A program made the position numbers and the translations under genes. A stretch of DNA of 64,000 bases from Novosphingobium sp049354825 (lineage in GTDB: Bacteria > Pseudomonadota > Alphaproteobacteria > Sphingomonadales > Sphingomonadaceae): contig NZ_CP186480.1 in NCBI RefSeq assembly GCF_049354825.1, positions 868,001 to 932,000 of the forward strand, given 5' to 3'. The notes beneath the pieces were generated by a model that was not told the DNA's origin, ran no database searches, and saw only the letters and a list, made by a program, of their open reading frames with translations. Shown here piece by piece: positions 52,934-62,385 of the stretch (position 1 is the stretch's first letter; each line of letters starts with the position of its first letter).

Positions 52934-53641
52934 ATGAAAGCCTTTCCACTCGCGATCGCGGACCTGCTTGTGGCGGCCGCCGCTCCGGCCCTGGCGCAGA
53001 GCCTTGAGTCGCAGGAAATCATGGTGACCGGATCGCGGATCGAGCAGGATGGCTATCAGCGCGACATGCCGACTGTCGGCCTGCGCAGGACCGCCGACTT
53101 TCTGGTCCAGCAGGTCACGATTCGGGGCGATAGCCGCGATCCCAGGCAGCGGGCCGCCGAAATCCGCGAGATGCTGCGCAAGGCCGTGCAGGTCGCCGCG
53201 CAGCGCGGAGTCGAGCTTGCCTACGGCGATTACATCCTCACGCCGCTTACGGCCGCGAATATCGACGCCCTTGCGCTCAAGAACGACAGCCGGCCCGATA
53301 GCCAGCGGGTCGATTTCCTGGTCAAGGCCCCGCTCGCCAAGGATGGCGGTTCGGCTGCGCAGCGCCGCATCGAGGACTATGTCGAGGCCGTCCCCGAAGT
53401 GGGCCGCGCGCAGATGGACGAGAGCGGCGACGCTTCGCTGTCGATCGTTGGTCCCGACCGCTACCGCGACGAGATCGCCGCCAAGGTGATGGAGGATTCG
53501 CGCGCGATGGCCGCGAAGATGGGCAGCGGCTACGCGGTCACGGTCGAAGGCTTGAACATGCCCGTGCAATGGGCGCAGGCGAGCGCTGCGGACGTGCTGC
53601 TGTTCATTCCCTACAAGCTGGTCATCGTGCCCAAGCCGTGA
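52934..53641 (+). CDS. Conserved periplasmic protein with SIMPL-like core
   Basis: A 235-residue protein with signal peptide MKAFPLAIADLLVAAAAPALA, then ESQEIMVTGSRIEQD, recalling the start of TonB-receptor mature regions but without a plug, and a core (about 55-225) with VELAYGDYILTPLTAAN and AVTVEGLNMPVQWAQAS that loosely recalls SIMPL/DUF541-type proteins. No catalytic residues or lipobox are visible. I recall similar proteins in sphingomonads without an assigned role. It stands alone between divergent and convergent neighbours. Confidence 0.65.
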   Translation: MKAFPLAIADLLVAAAAPALAQSLESQEIMVTGSRIEQDGYQRDMPTVGLRRTADFLVQQVTIRGDSRDPRQRAAEIREMLRKAVQVAAQRGVELAYGDYILTPLTAANIDALALKNDSRPDSQRVDFLVKAPLAKDGGSAAQRRIEDYVEAVPEVGRAQMDESGDASLSIVGPDRYRDEIAAKVMEDSRAMAAKMGSGYAVTVEGLNMPVQWAQASAADVLLFIPYKLVIVPKP

Positions 53642-53648
53642 CGCCGGG

Positions 53649-55073
53649 TTAAAGCTTCCAGTCCCAGCCGAGCGGATCGCCATCCATGACCTCGACGCCC
53701 TTGGCGGCGAGCTCGTCGCGGATCGCGTCGGAAGCGGCGAAGTCCCTGGCGGCGCGGGCGCTGCGGCGGCGCTCGAGCGCTTCGCCAACCTGGCTTTCGG
53801 CCAGTTCGGCGTTCGTGGGCCGCAGCCGCAGGTCGGCGCGGTCGAGATCGAGCAGGCGCAGGCCGAGCACGGCGTCCATCGCGGCGATCGCAGCGCGCCT
53901 GGCGGCCGGGTCCGCCTTCTTGAGCGCAAGCGCCTCGTCCAGCACGGTCAGCGCGACCGCCGTGTTGAGATCATCGCTGATAGCGGCATCGAAGCGGGCG
54001 AGCAGCGGCGCGAAGGCGGGCCCGGGCTCGGCACCCTCGGCCGCATCGCGGAGCGGCGCGGCGGCCAGCGTCAGCCGCTTCAGCCGCACCAGCGCGGCGC
54101 CCAGCCCCTCCCAGCTGAACTCCAGCTCGCTGCGGTAGTGCGCCTGCAGGCACAGCAACCGGTAGGCGAGCGGGTGGTAGCCTCTGTCGTTCAGCAACTG
54201 CAGGCGCAGGAATTCGCCCGACGATTTGCTCATCTTTCCAGAGCGTTCCACCAGGAAATTGTTGTGCATCCAGATCTTCGCGCCGCTCGCATCGGAATGG
54301 CAGAAGGCCTGGTTCTGGGCGATTTCGTTGGGATGGTGGATTTCGCGGTGATCGATGCCGCCGGTGTGGATGTCGAACGGGAAGCCGAGCAGGTCGCCGC
54401 TCATGACGCTGCATTCCAGGTGCCAGCCCGGTGCACCGCGGCCCCACGGCGAATCCCATTCCATCTGGCGGCTCTCGCCCGGCGGTGTCTTGCGCCATAT
54501 CGCGAAGTCGGCGGCGTTGCGCTTGCCGTCGACCGGCGCGATCCGCGATTCCCCTTCGTCGGTTTTCGCGCGGGCCAGCGCGCCGTAATGCGCGACCGTC
54601 GAAACATCGAAGTAAAGCCCGCTATCGAGTTCGTAGCAGTGATCGGGGGCGATTTTCTGCGCGAAGTCGATCATCTGCGGCACGTAATCGGTAGCGATCG
54701 ACCACCGTGCCGGCTGGCGGATGTTGAGCGCGCGCACATCGGCCCAGTACGCCTCGGTAAAGTGTTTCGCGATGTCCCAGATCGACTTCGCGCCCGCTGC
54801 CGCGGCCTTTTCCAGCTTGTCCTCGCCGGCATCGGCATCGTCGGTAAGGTGCCCTACGTCGGTGATGTTGATGACGTGGGTCAGGCGGTAGCCCTTGAAG
54901 GAAAGCGTGCGTCCCAGCACGTCGGCGAAGACGTAGGCGCGCATGTTGCCGATGTGCGGATAATTGTAGACCGTAGGCCCGCACGAGTAGACGCGTGCCT
55001 CGCCCGAATGGACGGGTGCGAACACGTCTTGTTCGCGGGTCAGCGAGTTGAACAGGCGCAACGGAGCGGTCAT
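53649..55073 (-). CDS. cysS: Cysteinyl-tRNA synthetase
   Basis: A 474-residue class I synthetase. Zinc Cys31 sits in SCGPTVYNYPHIGNMR with the HIGH motif HIGN (40-43); a second zinc Cys is in HLECSVMS, with His in HHPNEIAQ; KMSKS appears intact in SGKMSKSSGEF. A short C-terminal anticodon-binding helical bundle follows. It charges tRNA-Cys. It lies 17 bases downstream of cobT. Confidence 0.97.
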   Translation of the reverse strand: MTAPLRLFNSLTREQDVFAPVHSGEARVYSCGPTVYNYPHIGNMRAYVFADVLGRTLSFKGYRLTHVINITDVGHLTDDADAGEDKLEKAAAAGAKSIWDIAKHFTEAYWADVRALNIRQPARWSIATDYVPQMIDFAQKIAPDHCYELDSGLYFDVSTVAHYGALARAKTDEGESRIAPVDGKRNAADFAIWRKTPPGESRQMEWDSPWGRGAPGWHLECSVMSGDLLGFPFDIHTGGIDHREIHHPNEIAQNQAFCHSDASGAKIWMHNNFLVERSGKMSKSSGEFLRLQLLNDRGYHPLAYRLLCLQAHYRSELEFSWEGLGAALVRLKRLTLAAAPLRDAAEGAEPGPAFAPLLARFDAAISDDLNTAVALTVLDEALALKKADPAARRAAIAAMDAVLGLRLLDLDRADLRLRPTNAELAESQVGEALERRRSARAARDFAASDAIRDELAAKGVEVMDGDPLGWDWKL

Positions 55074-55090
55074 GCGCGGCGACTAGCCGC

Positions 55091-56905
55091 TCACTCGCCC
55101 TCGAACAATCCCGCCAGCTGCTCGATCATCGTGCCGCCGAGCTGCTCGACGTCCATGATCGTGACTGCGCGGCGGTAGTAGCGGGTGACGTCGTGGCCGA
55201 TGCCGATGGCGACGAGCTGGACGGGTGAGCTCTTCTCGATCCAGGCGATGACCTTGCGCAAGTGGGTTTCGAGGTAGCCGGCACTGTTGACACTGAGAGT
55301 TGAGTCGTCGACCGGCGCGCCGTCGGAGATGACCATCAGGATGCGGCGGTCCTCGGGTCGGGCAAGCAGGCGTGCGTGCGCCCACAGCAGCGCTTCACCG
55401 TCGATGTTTTCCTTGAGCAGCCCTTCGCGCATCATCAGGCCAAGGCTGCGGCGGGCGCGGCGGTAAGGTTCGTCCGCCTTCTTGTAGACGATGTGGCGAA
55501 GATCGTTGAGGCGGCCGGGCTGCGCGGGCTTGCCTCCGCCCAGCCAGGCTTCCCGGCTTTGCCCGCCCTTCCAGGCGCGGGTGGTGAAGCCCAGGATCTC
55601 GGTCTTGACGCCGCAGCGCTCCAGCGTGCGGGCGAGCACGTCGGCGCTGATCGCGGCGATGGAAATGGGGCGCCCGCGCATCGAGCCGGAGTTGTCGATC
55701 AGCAGCGTGACGATCGTGTCCTTGAACTCGACGTCGCGCTCGATCTTGTAGGACAGCGAGTGCCCCGGGCTGATCACCACGCGGGCAAGCCGCGCCGCGT
55801 CGAGCAGGCCTTCCTCCTGGTCGAAATCCCAGCTGCGGTTCTGCTGCGCCATCAGGCGGCGCTGGAGCCGGTTGGCCAGCTTGGTGACGATACCCTGCAA
55901 GCCCTTCAGCTGCGCGTCGAGGTAGGCGCGCAGGCGGGCCAGTTCCTCCTCGTCGCAAAGTTCGGCGGCGGCGACGACCTCGTCGAACTTCTCGGTATAG
56001 GCCTTGTAGTCGAAGCCATCGGGAATGTCGGTCCACGGACGGTTCGGCCGCACCGGCAGCATGCCCTCCTCGCCCTCGTCGCTGGGCTCGGCATCGCTGT
56101 CGGCGTCGCTGGTCTCGCGCTCGGCCTCGCCTTCGCCGTCCTCGTCGCCCTCGTTAGGTTCGGCGGCGATTTCGCTCGGATCGGGGCGATCGCTGCCGCC
56201 GTCTTCATCACCTTCGTCGTCCTGCGGGGTGTCACCGTCGTCTTCGTCGCCTTCGTCGCCCTCGGGATCGAGCGGCTCGCCGCGCGTCAGCTCGAGGTGT
56301 GCGAGCATGTCGAGCGCGAGGCCCTGGAACGCCTTCTGGTCGTCGAGGCTGAGCGCGAGCGCATCGAAATCGGCGCCGGCCCGGCTCTCGATCCAGCTGC
56401 GCACCATCGCCACGGCCGGCGCGGCCATATCGGGGACCGGGCGCCCCGTCAGGTGTTCGCGGAGGATCAGCCCCAGCGCGGTGGGTAGCGGCACGTCGCC
56501 AGGGATGGCGGCGCGGCTGATCGGGTCGGTGCGCAGCCGCTGCAGCAGCGCGGCATCAAGATTGCCGGCGATCCCGGCATAGCCGTTGGCGCCGAGCGCT
56601 TCGTATCGCACCGCCTCGACCGCGTCGTAACAGGCGCGGGCCGCGGGATCCGAGGGGGCGTTGCGGGCGTGCAGCGCGGCATCATGATGGCGCAGGCGCA
56701 GGGCAAAGTGATCGGCCTGACCCCGCGCCAGCTGGGCGTCGGCTTCCGGCAGGTTTCGCGCCGGCATCGTCAGGCGCAGGTTGTTGCCGCTCTGCCCCGG
56801 CTGGTCGGCTGTCCAGGCGACCTCGAGCTCGTCCTCGTGCGCGACGGCGCGGGCGGCGCCGGCGAGCACCGAGCGGAAACGGTCGAGAGGCGTGTCGTCG
56901 GGCAT
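55091..56905 (-). CDS. cobT: Cobaltochelatase subunit CobT
   Basis: A 604-residue protein from ATG 56905 (GTG 56911 is possible). The N-terminal domain is followed by a long acidic Asp/Glu/Ser/Gly-rich linker (about 215-285) and the VWA domain with MIDAS motif DNSGSM (about residues 410-415). CobT works with CobS and CobN to insert cobalt into hydrogenobyrinic acid, but no cobS or cobN is in the window, and sphingomonads often keep CobS/CobT without full B12 synthesis. The gene lies between fsa and cysS, an arrangement without an obvious pathway link. Confidence 0.9.
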   Translation of the reverse strand: MPDDTPLDRFRSVLAGAARAVAHEDELEVAWTADQPGQSGNNLRLTMPARNLPEADAQLARGQADHFALRLRHHDAALHARNAPSDPAARACYDAVEAVRYEALGANGYAGIAGNLDAALLQRLRTDPISRAAIPGDVPLPTALGLILREHLTGRPVPDMAAPAVAMVRSWIESRAGADFDALALSLDDQKAFQGLALDMLAHLELTRGEPLDPEGDEGDEDDGDTPQDDEGDEDGGSDRPDPSEIAAEPNEGDEDGEGEAERETSDADSDAEPSDEGEEGMLPVRPNRPWTDIPDGFDYKAYTEKFDEVVAAAELCDEEELARLRAYLDAQLKGLQGIVTKLANRLQRRLMAQQNRSWDFDQEEGLLDAARLARVVISPGHSLSYKIERDVEFKDTIVTLLIDNSGSMRGRPISIAAISADVLARTLERCGVKTEILGFTTRAWKGGQSREAWLGGGKPAQPGRLNDLRHIVYKKADEPYRRARRSLGLMMREGLLKENIDGEALLWAHARLLARPEDRRILMVISDGAPVDDSTLSVNSAGYLETHLRKVIAWIEKSSPVQLVAIGIGHDVTRYYRRAVTIMDVEQLGGTMIEQLAGLFEGE

Positions 56906-56965
56906 GATCACCGCGCTAGCCCGAGGGCGCGGCCCCGGGCAAGCGCGGACTTTGCGACCCGCAGC

Positions 56966-57616
56966 CTAGATGCTCTGGCCGGTCTTCTTCCAGTCGGCCA
57001 GGAAGCCCTCGATCCCCTTGTCGGTGAGGACGTGCTTGAACAGGCCCATGATGATCGCCGGCGGAGCGGTCATCACGTCGGCGCCGATTTTCGCGGCCCG
57101 CAGGACGTGGATCGGGCTGCGCACGCTGGCGACCAGGATCTGCGTCTCGAACGCGTAGTTGTCGTAGATCAGGCGAATGTCGTCGATCAGGTCCATGCCG
57201 TCGAAGCCGTTGTCGTCATGCCGGCCCACGAAGGGCGACACGAACGTCGCGCCGGCCTTGGCGGCGAGGAGCGCCTGGTTGGCGCTGAAGCACAAGGTGA
57301 CGTTGACCATCGTGCCGTCGGCGGTGAGCTTCTTGCAGGTCTTGAGGCCGTCCGGCGTCAGCGGCACCTTGATGGTGACGTTGTCGGCGATCTTGCGCAG
57401 CACCTCGGCCTCGCGCATCATGCCGTCATGGTCGAGCGCGACGACTTCGGCGCTGACCGGGCCGGACACCACGCCGCAGATTTCCCGCACCACTTCCTTG
57501 AAGTCCCGCCCGCTTTTGGCGACCAGCGAGGGATTGGTGGTCACCCCGTCGAGCAGGCCGGTGGCGGCCAGGTCCTTGATGTCGTCGAGGTCGGCGGTGT
57601 CGGCGAAGAATTTCAT
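56966..57616 (-). CDS. Transaldolase-like fructose-6-phosphate aldolase
   Basis: A 216-residue small transaldolase, the size of Fsa/TalC rather than the 316-residue TalB. The start MKFFADTADLDDIKDL, TTNPSLVAKSG and catalytic K83 in TIKVPLTPDG fit the family. It may act as transaldolase in the pentose phosphate pathway or cleave fructose 6-phosphate. ATG 57616 was chosen over 11 upstream codons. Confidence 0.92.
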   Translation of the reverse strand: MKFFADTADLDDIKDLAATGLLDGVTTNPSLVAKSGRDFKEVVREICGVVSGPVSAEVVALDHDGMMREAEVLRKIADNVTIKVPLTPDGLKTCKKLTADGTMVNVTLCFSANQALLAAKAGATFVSPFVGRHDDNGFDGMDLIDDIRLIYDNYAFETQILVASVRSPIHVLRAAKIGADVMTAPPAIIMGLFKHVLTDKGIEGFLADWKKTGQSI

Positions 57617-57680
57617 GATGGCTCCCGAAAAGCGCTGCGCTGCCCGCACCTATAGAAGCGCCGGCGTCCCGGCGCCACCG

Positions 57681-58373
57681 TCAAGGGCGCTTCAGCGCCG
57701 CAATCAGCAGCGGGTCGTTGGTGACCGAAGGGTTGGCGCGGATGTTGGTCTCTTCCTGGCCGATCTGGTACCAGATCGCGTTGTCGGCGCTGTTCGCGAC
57801 GGCCTGCGCGACGGTCATCACGTTGACGCCCGACAGCGCGCCGATGGCCTGGTTGACCAGCGGGTTCGAGGCTGCGTTCATCGCGTCGCCCAGGGCCGGG
57901 ATCATCGCATTGATCAGCGCCGGCCCCATCGCGTTGCGAAGGAAGCTGGTGGCGTCGGTCGGCCCGCCGCGCAGGAGCTGCACCGCGGCGGGGATCGAGA
58001 CGGTGCGGATCGTCTGGGTCACCAGCGGGGCGGCACGGCGCGCACCGTCGACCGCGAATTCGTTGAGCTGGCGCTGGAGCTGGTCCTTGAACGTCTGTGA
58101 GCGCAGCACCGCGGCCACCGCCCCGCGCGTGAACAGGTCCGGCAGCGGCAGGCGCGAAACCTGGCTGTCCCAGAAGCCGCCTGCCATTGTCAGGCGCGAG
58201 AAGGCATTGCTGCTGGCGACTTCAAGCAGGCGGCGCACCGCACCGCTCAGGCCAAGGCCGCTGCCCAGGCCGCCCAGCCCCTGCGCGCAGCCGGGCAGCA
58301 GCAGCGCCGACGAGGCGACGGCACCGCCCAGGAACAGGCGGCGCGAAACCGGGGTCGTGACTGTAGCCCGCAT
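57681..58373 (-). CDS. DUF4197 family Tat-exported lipoprotein
   Basis: A 230-residue protein. The N terminus combines a twin-arginine motif (SRRLFLGGAVASSALLL) with a lipobox ending at Cys29 (LLLPGC), so it may be a Tat-exported lipoprotein. The body (about 45-230) matches DUF4197, an all-helical family of unknown function. AAAGGAG lies before the ATG at 58373; the longer upstream frame was rejected. It diverges from priA. Confidence 0.85.
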   Translation of the reverse strand: MRATVTTPVSRRLFLGGAVASSALLLPGCAQGLGGLGSGLGLSGAVRRLLEVASSNAFSRLTMAGGFWDSQVSRLPLPDLFTRGAVAAVLRSQTFKDQLQRQLNEFAVDGARRAAPLVTQTIRTVSIPAAVQLLRGGPTDATSFLRNAMGPALINAMIPALGDAMNAASNPLVNQAIGALSGVNVMTVAQAVANSADNAIWYQIGQEETNIRANPSVTNDPLLIAALKRP

Positions 58374-58437
58374 TGTCCACTCCTTTGCTGGACCGCGCGG
58401 GTGGTTGCCGCGGGGCCGGTTACCCATATAGACGCCG

Positions 58438-60603
58438 ATGGACCGCGTCCGCCTTCTTGTTTTCAACGCCGCACTCGGCGCGCTCGATTACCGTGTCCCG
58501 GCCGGGGTTTCGGTACCGCCCGGTTCGATCGTGATCGCCCCGCTCGGCCCCCGGCAGATCCTGGGTATCGCCTGGGAGCGCGAACGCCTGCCCGCGAACG
58601 ATGTTCCCGACACCAAGCTCCGCCCGATCCTGGACGTGCTCCCCGTGCCGCCGCTGGCGGAGCCGCTACGCCGGCTGATCGAATGGACGGCGGATTATTA
58701 CTGCGCGCACCCGGCCTCGGTCGCGCGCATGGCGCTGGGATCGATGGCGGCGCTGCGCGGCGGCGGCACCACCACCGAATATCGTCTGACCGGTAGCGAG
58801 CCGGCGCGCCTGACGCCGCAGCGGGCAGCCGCGCTCGACGCCCTGCAGGGCGAGCAAGCCAGCATCCGCGAACTGGCCCACATCGCCGGCGTATCTGAAG
58901 GCGTGCTGCGCGGCATGGTCGGCGCCGGCATGCTGGAGGCGGTGACGGTCGACCTCGACCGGCCTTACCGCGCTCCAGACCCCGCTCATGCGCAGCCCGT
59001 GCTAAACGACGATCAGCAGGCCGCCGCCGATGCTTTCGTCGGCGCGGTGGAGAGCGGCGGCTTCGCGCCCTTCCTGCTCGACGGGGTTACCGGGTCGGGC
59101 AAGACCGAATGCTATTTCGAAGCGGTCGCGGCGGCGCTGCGCGAAGATCGCCAGGTCCTGGTGCTGTTGCCCGAGATTGCGCTGACCGAAACGTTCCTGC
59201 GCCGTTTCGAGGCGCGCTTCGGCGTGCCGCCGGTGCTGTGGCATTCGTCGCTCAAGTCGAGCGAGCGTCGGCGGGCCTGGCGCGGCATCGTCAGCGGCGG
59301 CGCCAAAGTGGTGGTCGGCGCGCGCTCGGCGCTGTTCCTTCCTTACAAGGCGCTTGGCCTGGTGGTGGTGGACGAAGCGCACGAGGTATCGTTCAAGCAG
59401 GACGACGGGGTGCGTTACAACGCCCGCGATGTGGCGGTGATCCGTGCCCGGTTCGAAGCGGTGCCGGTCATCCTGGCCAGTGCCACACCGGCGCTGGAAT
59501 CGATGCAGCTGGCCGAAGCGGGGGTCTATACCCGTATCGTCCTGGCGGATCGGTTCGGCGGCGCCACTCTGCCCGCAATCAATATCGTCGACCTGCGCAG
59601 CGAACAGCCGCCACGCGGGCAATGGCTGGCGCCGCGGCTGGTCGAGGAGATGCGCACCCGGCTGGAGCGCGGCGAGCAGAGCCTGCTGTTCCTAAACCGC
59701 CGCGGTTATGCGCCGCTGACGCTGTGCCGCAATTGCGGGTTCCGGTTCCAGTGCCCGAACTGCTCGGCCTGGCTGGTCGAGCACCGGCTGTCGCGGCGGC
59801 TCGCGTGTCATCACTGCGGGCACGAGACCCAGCCGCCCGAGGCCTGCCCCGAATGCGCGACTCCGGATTGCCTGGTCGCCTGCGGGCCCGGCGTCGAACG
59901 CATTGCCGATGAAGTGGCCGCGGTTCTGCCCGGCGCGCGCGTCGCCATTGTCACCTCCGATACGCTCGGCAGCCCGGACAAGATCGCCGCCTTCGTCGCC
60001 GAGGCGGAAGGCGGCGCGATCGACGTGATCGTCGGCACGCAGTTGGTCACCAAGGGCTATCACTTTCCCGAGCTGACGCTGGTCGGCGTGGTCGACGCCG
60101 ACATGGGGCTTGAAGGCGGAGACTTGCGCGCCGGCGAGCGGACCTATCAGCAGATCGCCCAAGTCGCGGGGCGGGCCGGCCGCGAGGCCAAACCGGGTGA
60201 AGTCCTGATCCAGACCCGCCACCCAGAAGCCGCGGTGATCGCCGCACTCGCCGCCGGGGACCGCGACGCCTTCTATGCCGCCGAGACCGAGGCCCGCCGC
60301 GATGCCGGCGCGCCGCCGTTCGGCCGCTGGGCCGCGATCATCGTGTCGAGCGAGGACGAGGCGGAGGCACGCGACGCTGCCCGCGCCATCGGCGGCAGTG
60401 CCCCGCGCCTGGCCGATGTCATGATACTGGGTCCGGCGCCCGCGCCGCTGTCGCTGCTGCGCGGGCGCTACCGTTATCGCCTGCTGATCAACGCTCGTCG
60501 CAGCGCGCAGCTGCAGGACGTGATCCGCGAGTGGCTGGGGGCGCTGTCGTTCCCCCCCGGGGTGCGCGTGGGCATCGACATCGATCCCTACAGCTTCGTG
60601 TAG
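58438..60603 (+). CDS. priA: Primosomal protein N' (PriA helicase)
   Basis: A 721-residue replication-restart helicase. The N-terminal DNA-binding part (about 1-190) precedes Walker A in GVTGSGKTE (about 218-226), DEAHE near residue 320, and a zinc-binding region with paired Cys (CRNCGFRFQCPNC and further pairs, about 430-480). It recognises stalled forks and loads DnaB. The ATG at 58438 begins MDRVRLLVFNAALGALDY. Confidence 0.97.
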   Translation: MDRVRLLVFNAALGALDYRVPAGVSVPPGSIVIAPLGPRQILGIAWERERLPANDVPDTKLRPILDVLPVPPLAEPLRRLIEWTADYYCAHPASVARMALGSMAALRGGGTTTEYRLTGSEPARLTPQRAAALDALQGEQASIRELAHIAGVSEGVLRGMVGAGMLEAVTVDLDRPYRAPDPAHAQPVLNDDQQAAADAFVGAVESGGFAPFLLDGVTGSGKTECYFEAVAAALREDRQVLVLLPEIALTETFLRRFEARFGVPPVLWHSSLKSSERRRAWRGIVSGGAKVVVGARSALFLPYKALGLVVVDEAHEVSFKQDDGVRYNARDVAVIRARFEAVPVILASATPALESMQLAEAGVYTRIVLADRFGGATLPAINIVDLRSEQPPRGQWLAPRLVEEMRTRLERGEQSLLFLNRRGYAPLTLCRNCGFRFQCPNCSAWLVEHRLSRRLACHHCGHETQPPEACPECATPDCLVACGPGVERIADEVAAVLPGARVAIVTSDTLGSPDKIAAFVAEAEGGAIDVIVGTQLVTKGYHFPELTLVGVVDADMGLEGGDLRAGERTYQQIAQVAGRAGREAKPGEVLIQTRHPEAAVIAALAAGDRDAFYAAETEARRDAGAPPFGRWAAIIVSSEDEAEARDAARAIGGSAPRLADVMILGPAPAPLSLLRGRYRYRLLINARRSAQLQDVIREWLGALSFPPGVRVGIDIDPYSFV

Positions 60604-60745
60604 GAAAGGGCTGCCCGTACGCGGGCACGACCGGGGCAGCGTCGCCCGATTCCGCGGCTGTCCCACCACACGCAAGCGGTGCGGAAACCGGCTGGGGCCG
60701 CGCTGATCCTCGGCCGAGATGCTCTTTCGCGGCTTTACGGACGGC

Positions 60746-61624
60746 CTAAGTGCGCCTGCGTGACCACAACGGAGCACGGACGTGGCCGCGCCTGGTCGCG
60801 GCGATCACCAGCGCGGTTCCCGCTGCCCCGGCGCACACCAGCGCGACCACCGATGCTTCCAGCCCGAACGCGCCGCCCGAGATCAGCTCAGACCCGGCGG
60901 CGTGGGCGTCGACCAGACCGTCGGCCGCAAAGCCCGACACGGGCACGTCCCAGACCAGGCCCTGGGTGACATTCCAGCCGAAATGGATGCCCATCGCCAG
61001 CCACAAGTCGCGCGTCAGCATATAGGCCCCGCCCAGCAGCACCCCGGCTTCCACCGCGATCGCGATCGTGCTGAACCAGGTCGCCGCGGGGTTCAGTGCG
61101 TGGCCCAGCCCGAACAGCGCCGCGCTCAGTACCAGGGCGGCCCAGGTCCCGGCCAGATCCTCGATGTAGCGGAACAGGATGCCGCGGGCGATGATCTCCT
61201 CGATCACGGCGGCGCCGGTCCCGGCAACCAGGATAAGGTCCCGCCACGAGCCGAGATGTCCCCAGCCGGCGATGCGGTAGCCGCCGAGCAGCGCGGCAAT
61301 GGCGACAATCGTCGACATCAGCAGGAAGCCCAGCTCCGACCCGCGCAGCGCATCGAGGCTGCGGCGGGAAAACGGCAGCGCCTGGTGACGATCGATGCCG
61401 ATGCGCGTCGTCACCGCGCGATAAACCAGCACCGCGACGAGCGGCTGAAGCAGACCGCGCACGAGGAAGTAGGGCCAGCCGTGGTCGCCCGCGGGCAGCA
61501 CCATCGCCGCAGCCCAGCCGACCACGCGCAGCGGCAGCGCGACAGCCAGCAGCACCAGCACCAGGGTTATCAGCGGAAAATCGACGATCCGCAGCCACAG
61601 CGGTTTGCGGTCGGGCGCGCTCAC
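60746..61624 (-). CDS. CPBP family intramembrane protease
   Basis: A 292-residue membrane protein from GTG 61624, which overlaps the upstream gene's stop as GTGA. Several helices are visible, and the CPBP motifs are EEIIARGILFRYIEDL (EExxxR) and FGLGHAL, with HFGWNV for the third. Members are glutamic intramembrane proteases (abortive-infection/CAAX type) with varied roles. The coupled start suggests it is part of the ada operon. The 142 bp before priA hold a GC hairpin without a T-run. Confidence 0.88.
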   Translation of the reverse strand: MSAPDRKPLWLRIVDFPLITLVLVLLAVALPLRVVGWAAAMVLPAGDHGWPYFLVRGLLQPLVAVLVYRAVTTRIGIDRHQALPFSRRSLDALRGSELGFLLMSTIVAIAALLGGYRIAGWGHLGSWRDLILVAGTGAAVIEEIIARGILFRYIEDLAGTWAALVLSAALFGLGHALNPAATWFSTIAIAVEAGVLLGGAYMLTRDLWLAMGIHFGWNVTQGLVWDVPVSGFAADGLVDAHAAGSELISGGAFGLEASVVALVCAGAAGTALVIAATRRGHVRAPLWSRRRT

Positions 61625-62385
61625 GATGCGTATGGGACGATCTGGCCGGCGAAGACCGCCTCGGCCTGGCCCTTCAGCCACTCCATCGCGGCAGCCCACG
61701 GTCCGTGGCCGTAGCTGATCCGCGCGACGCCGCAGGCGGCCAGCTCTGCCCGGGTCCCCCGCCCCGGCCCCCAAAGCACGTTTACCGGCAGCGAAGTCCC
61801 CGCGCAGATCGCGCGGATGACCGCGTGATCACCGAGAAACGGCACGAACAGCCCGCGTGCCCCGGCGGCGGCGTAGGCCTCCGCACGGGCCAGCACGGCA
61901 TCGACCAGGTGCGATCCGTAAGCTGCCGGCTCCACCCCGCGATAGACGTCGCAGCGGGCGTTCACGAACAGCCCGGAGGATGCCGCCGCGGCGACCCGCT
62001 CGGCCGCATCCGCGACATCGATCAGGTCGCGCGCACCGGGCAGGCGATCTTCCATGTTTATACCCGCGGCGCCGGCATCGCGGGCGTGCTGGACCGAACG
62101 ACGGACGTCCACTGGACGGACGCCGTAACCGCTCTCGAAATCGAGCGTGACCGGCAGGTCGGTGACGGAGACGATCCGTTCGAGATTGCGCAGCGCGTCG
62201 TCGATGGAGAAGGCTTCGCCGTCCGCGAAACCCTGTGCTTCGGCAACGCCGTAGGAGCCGGTCGCGATGGCCCGCGCGCCCGCGGCCGCAACCGCCCGGG
62301 CGCTGCCTGCGTCCCAGATGTTGAACAGGACCAGCGGATCGCCGGGCACGTGCAGGGCGCGAAAGGTTTCGACGGGGTCGGTCAT
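61621..62385 (-). CDS. Isocitrate lyase/PEP mutase family protein
   Basis: A 254-residue TIM barrel related to PEP phosphomutase and isocitrate lyase. LFNIWDAGSARAVAAAGARAIATGS, LDFESGYG and NMEDR are the conserved metal/substrate elements. Single-domain members of this type include oxaloacetate hydrolases and PEP mutase homologues; function is not readable. It overlaps ada by ATGA and the CPBP gene by GTGA. Confidence 0.88.
   Translation of the reverse strand: MTDPVETFRALHVPGDPLVLFNIWDAGSARAVAAAGARAIATGSYGVAEAQGFADGEAFSIDDALRNLERIVSVTDLPVTLDFESGYGVRPVDVRRSVQHARDAGAAGINMEDRLPGARDLIDVADAAERVAAAASSGLFVNARCDVYRGVEPAAYGSHLVDAVLARAEAYAAAGARGLFVPFLGDHAVIRAICAGTSLPVNVLWGPGRGTRAELAACGVARISYGHGPWAAAMEWLKGQAEAVFAGQIVPYAS

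Noticed and set aside
60604..60745. Terminator hairpin after priA
   Set aside because: GCTGCCC/GGGCAGC arms exist at 60610-60640 but there is no T-run and competing folds are equally good.
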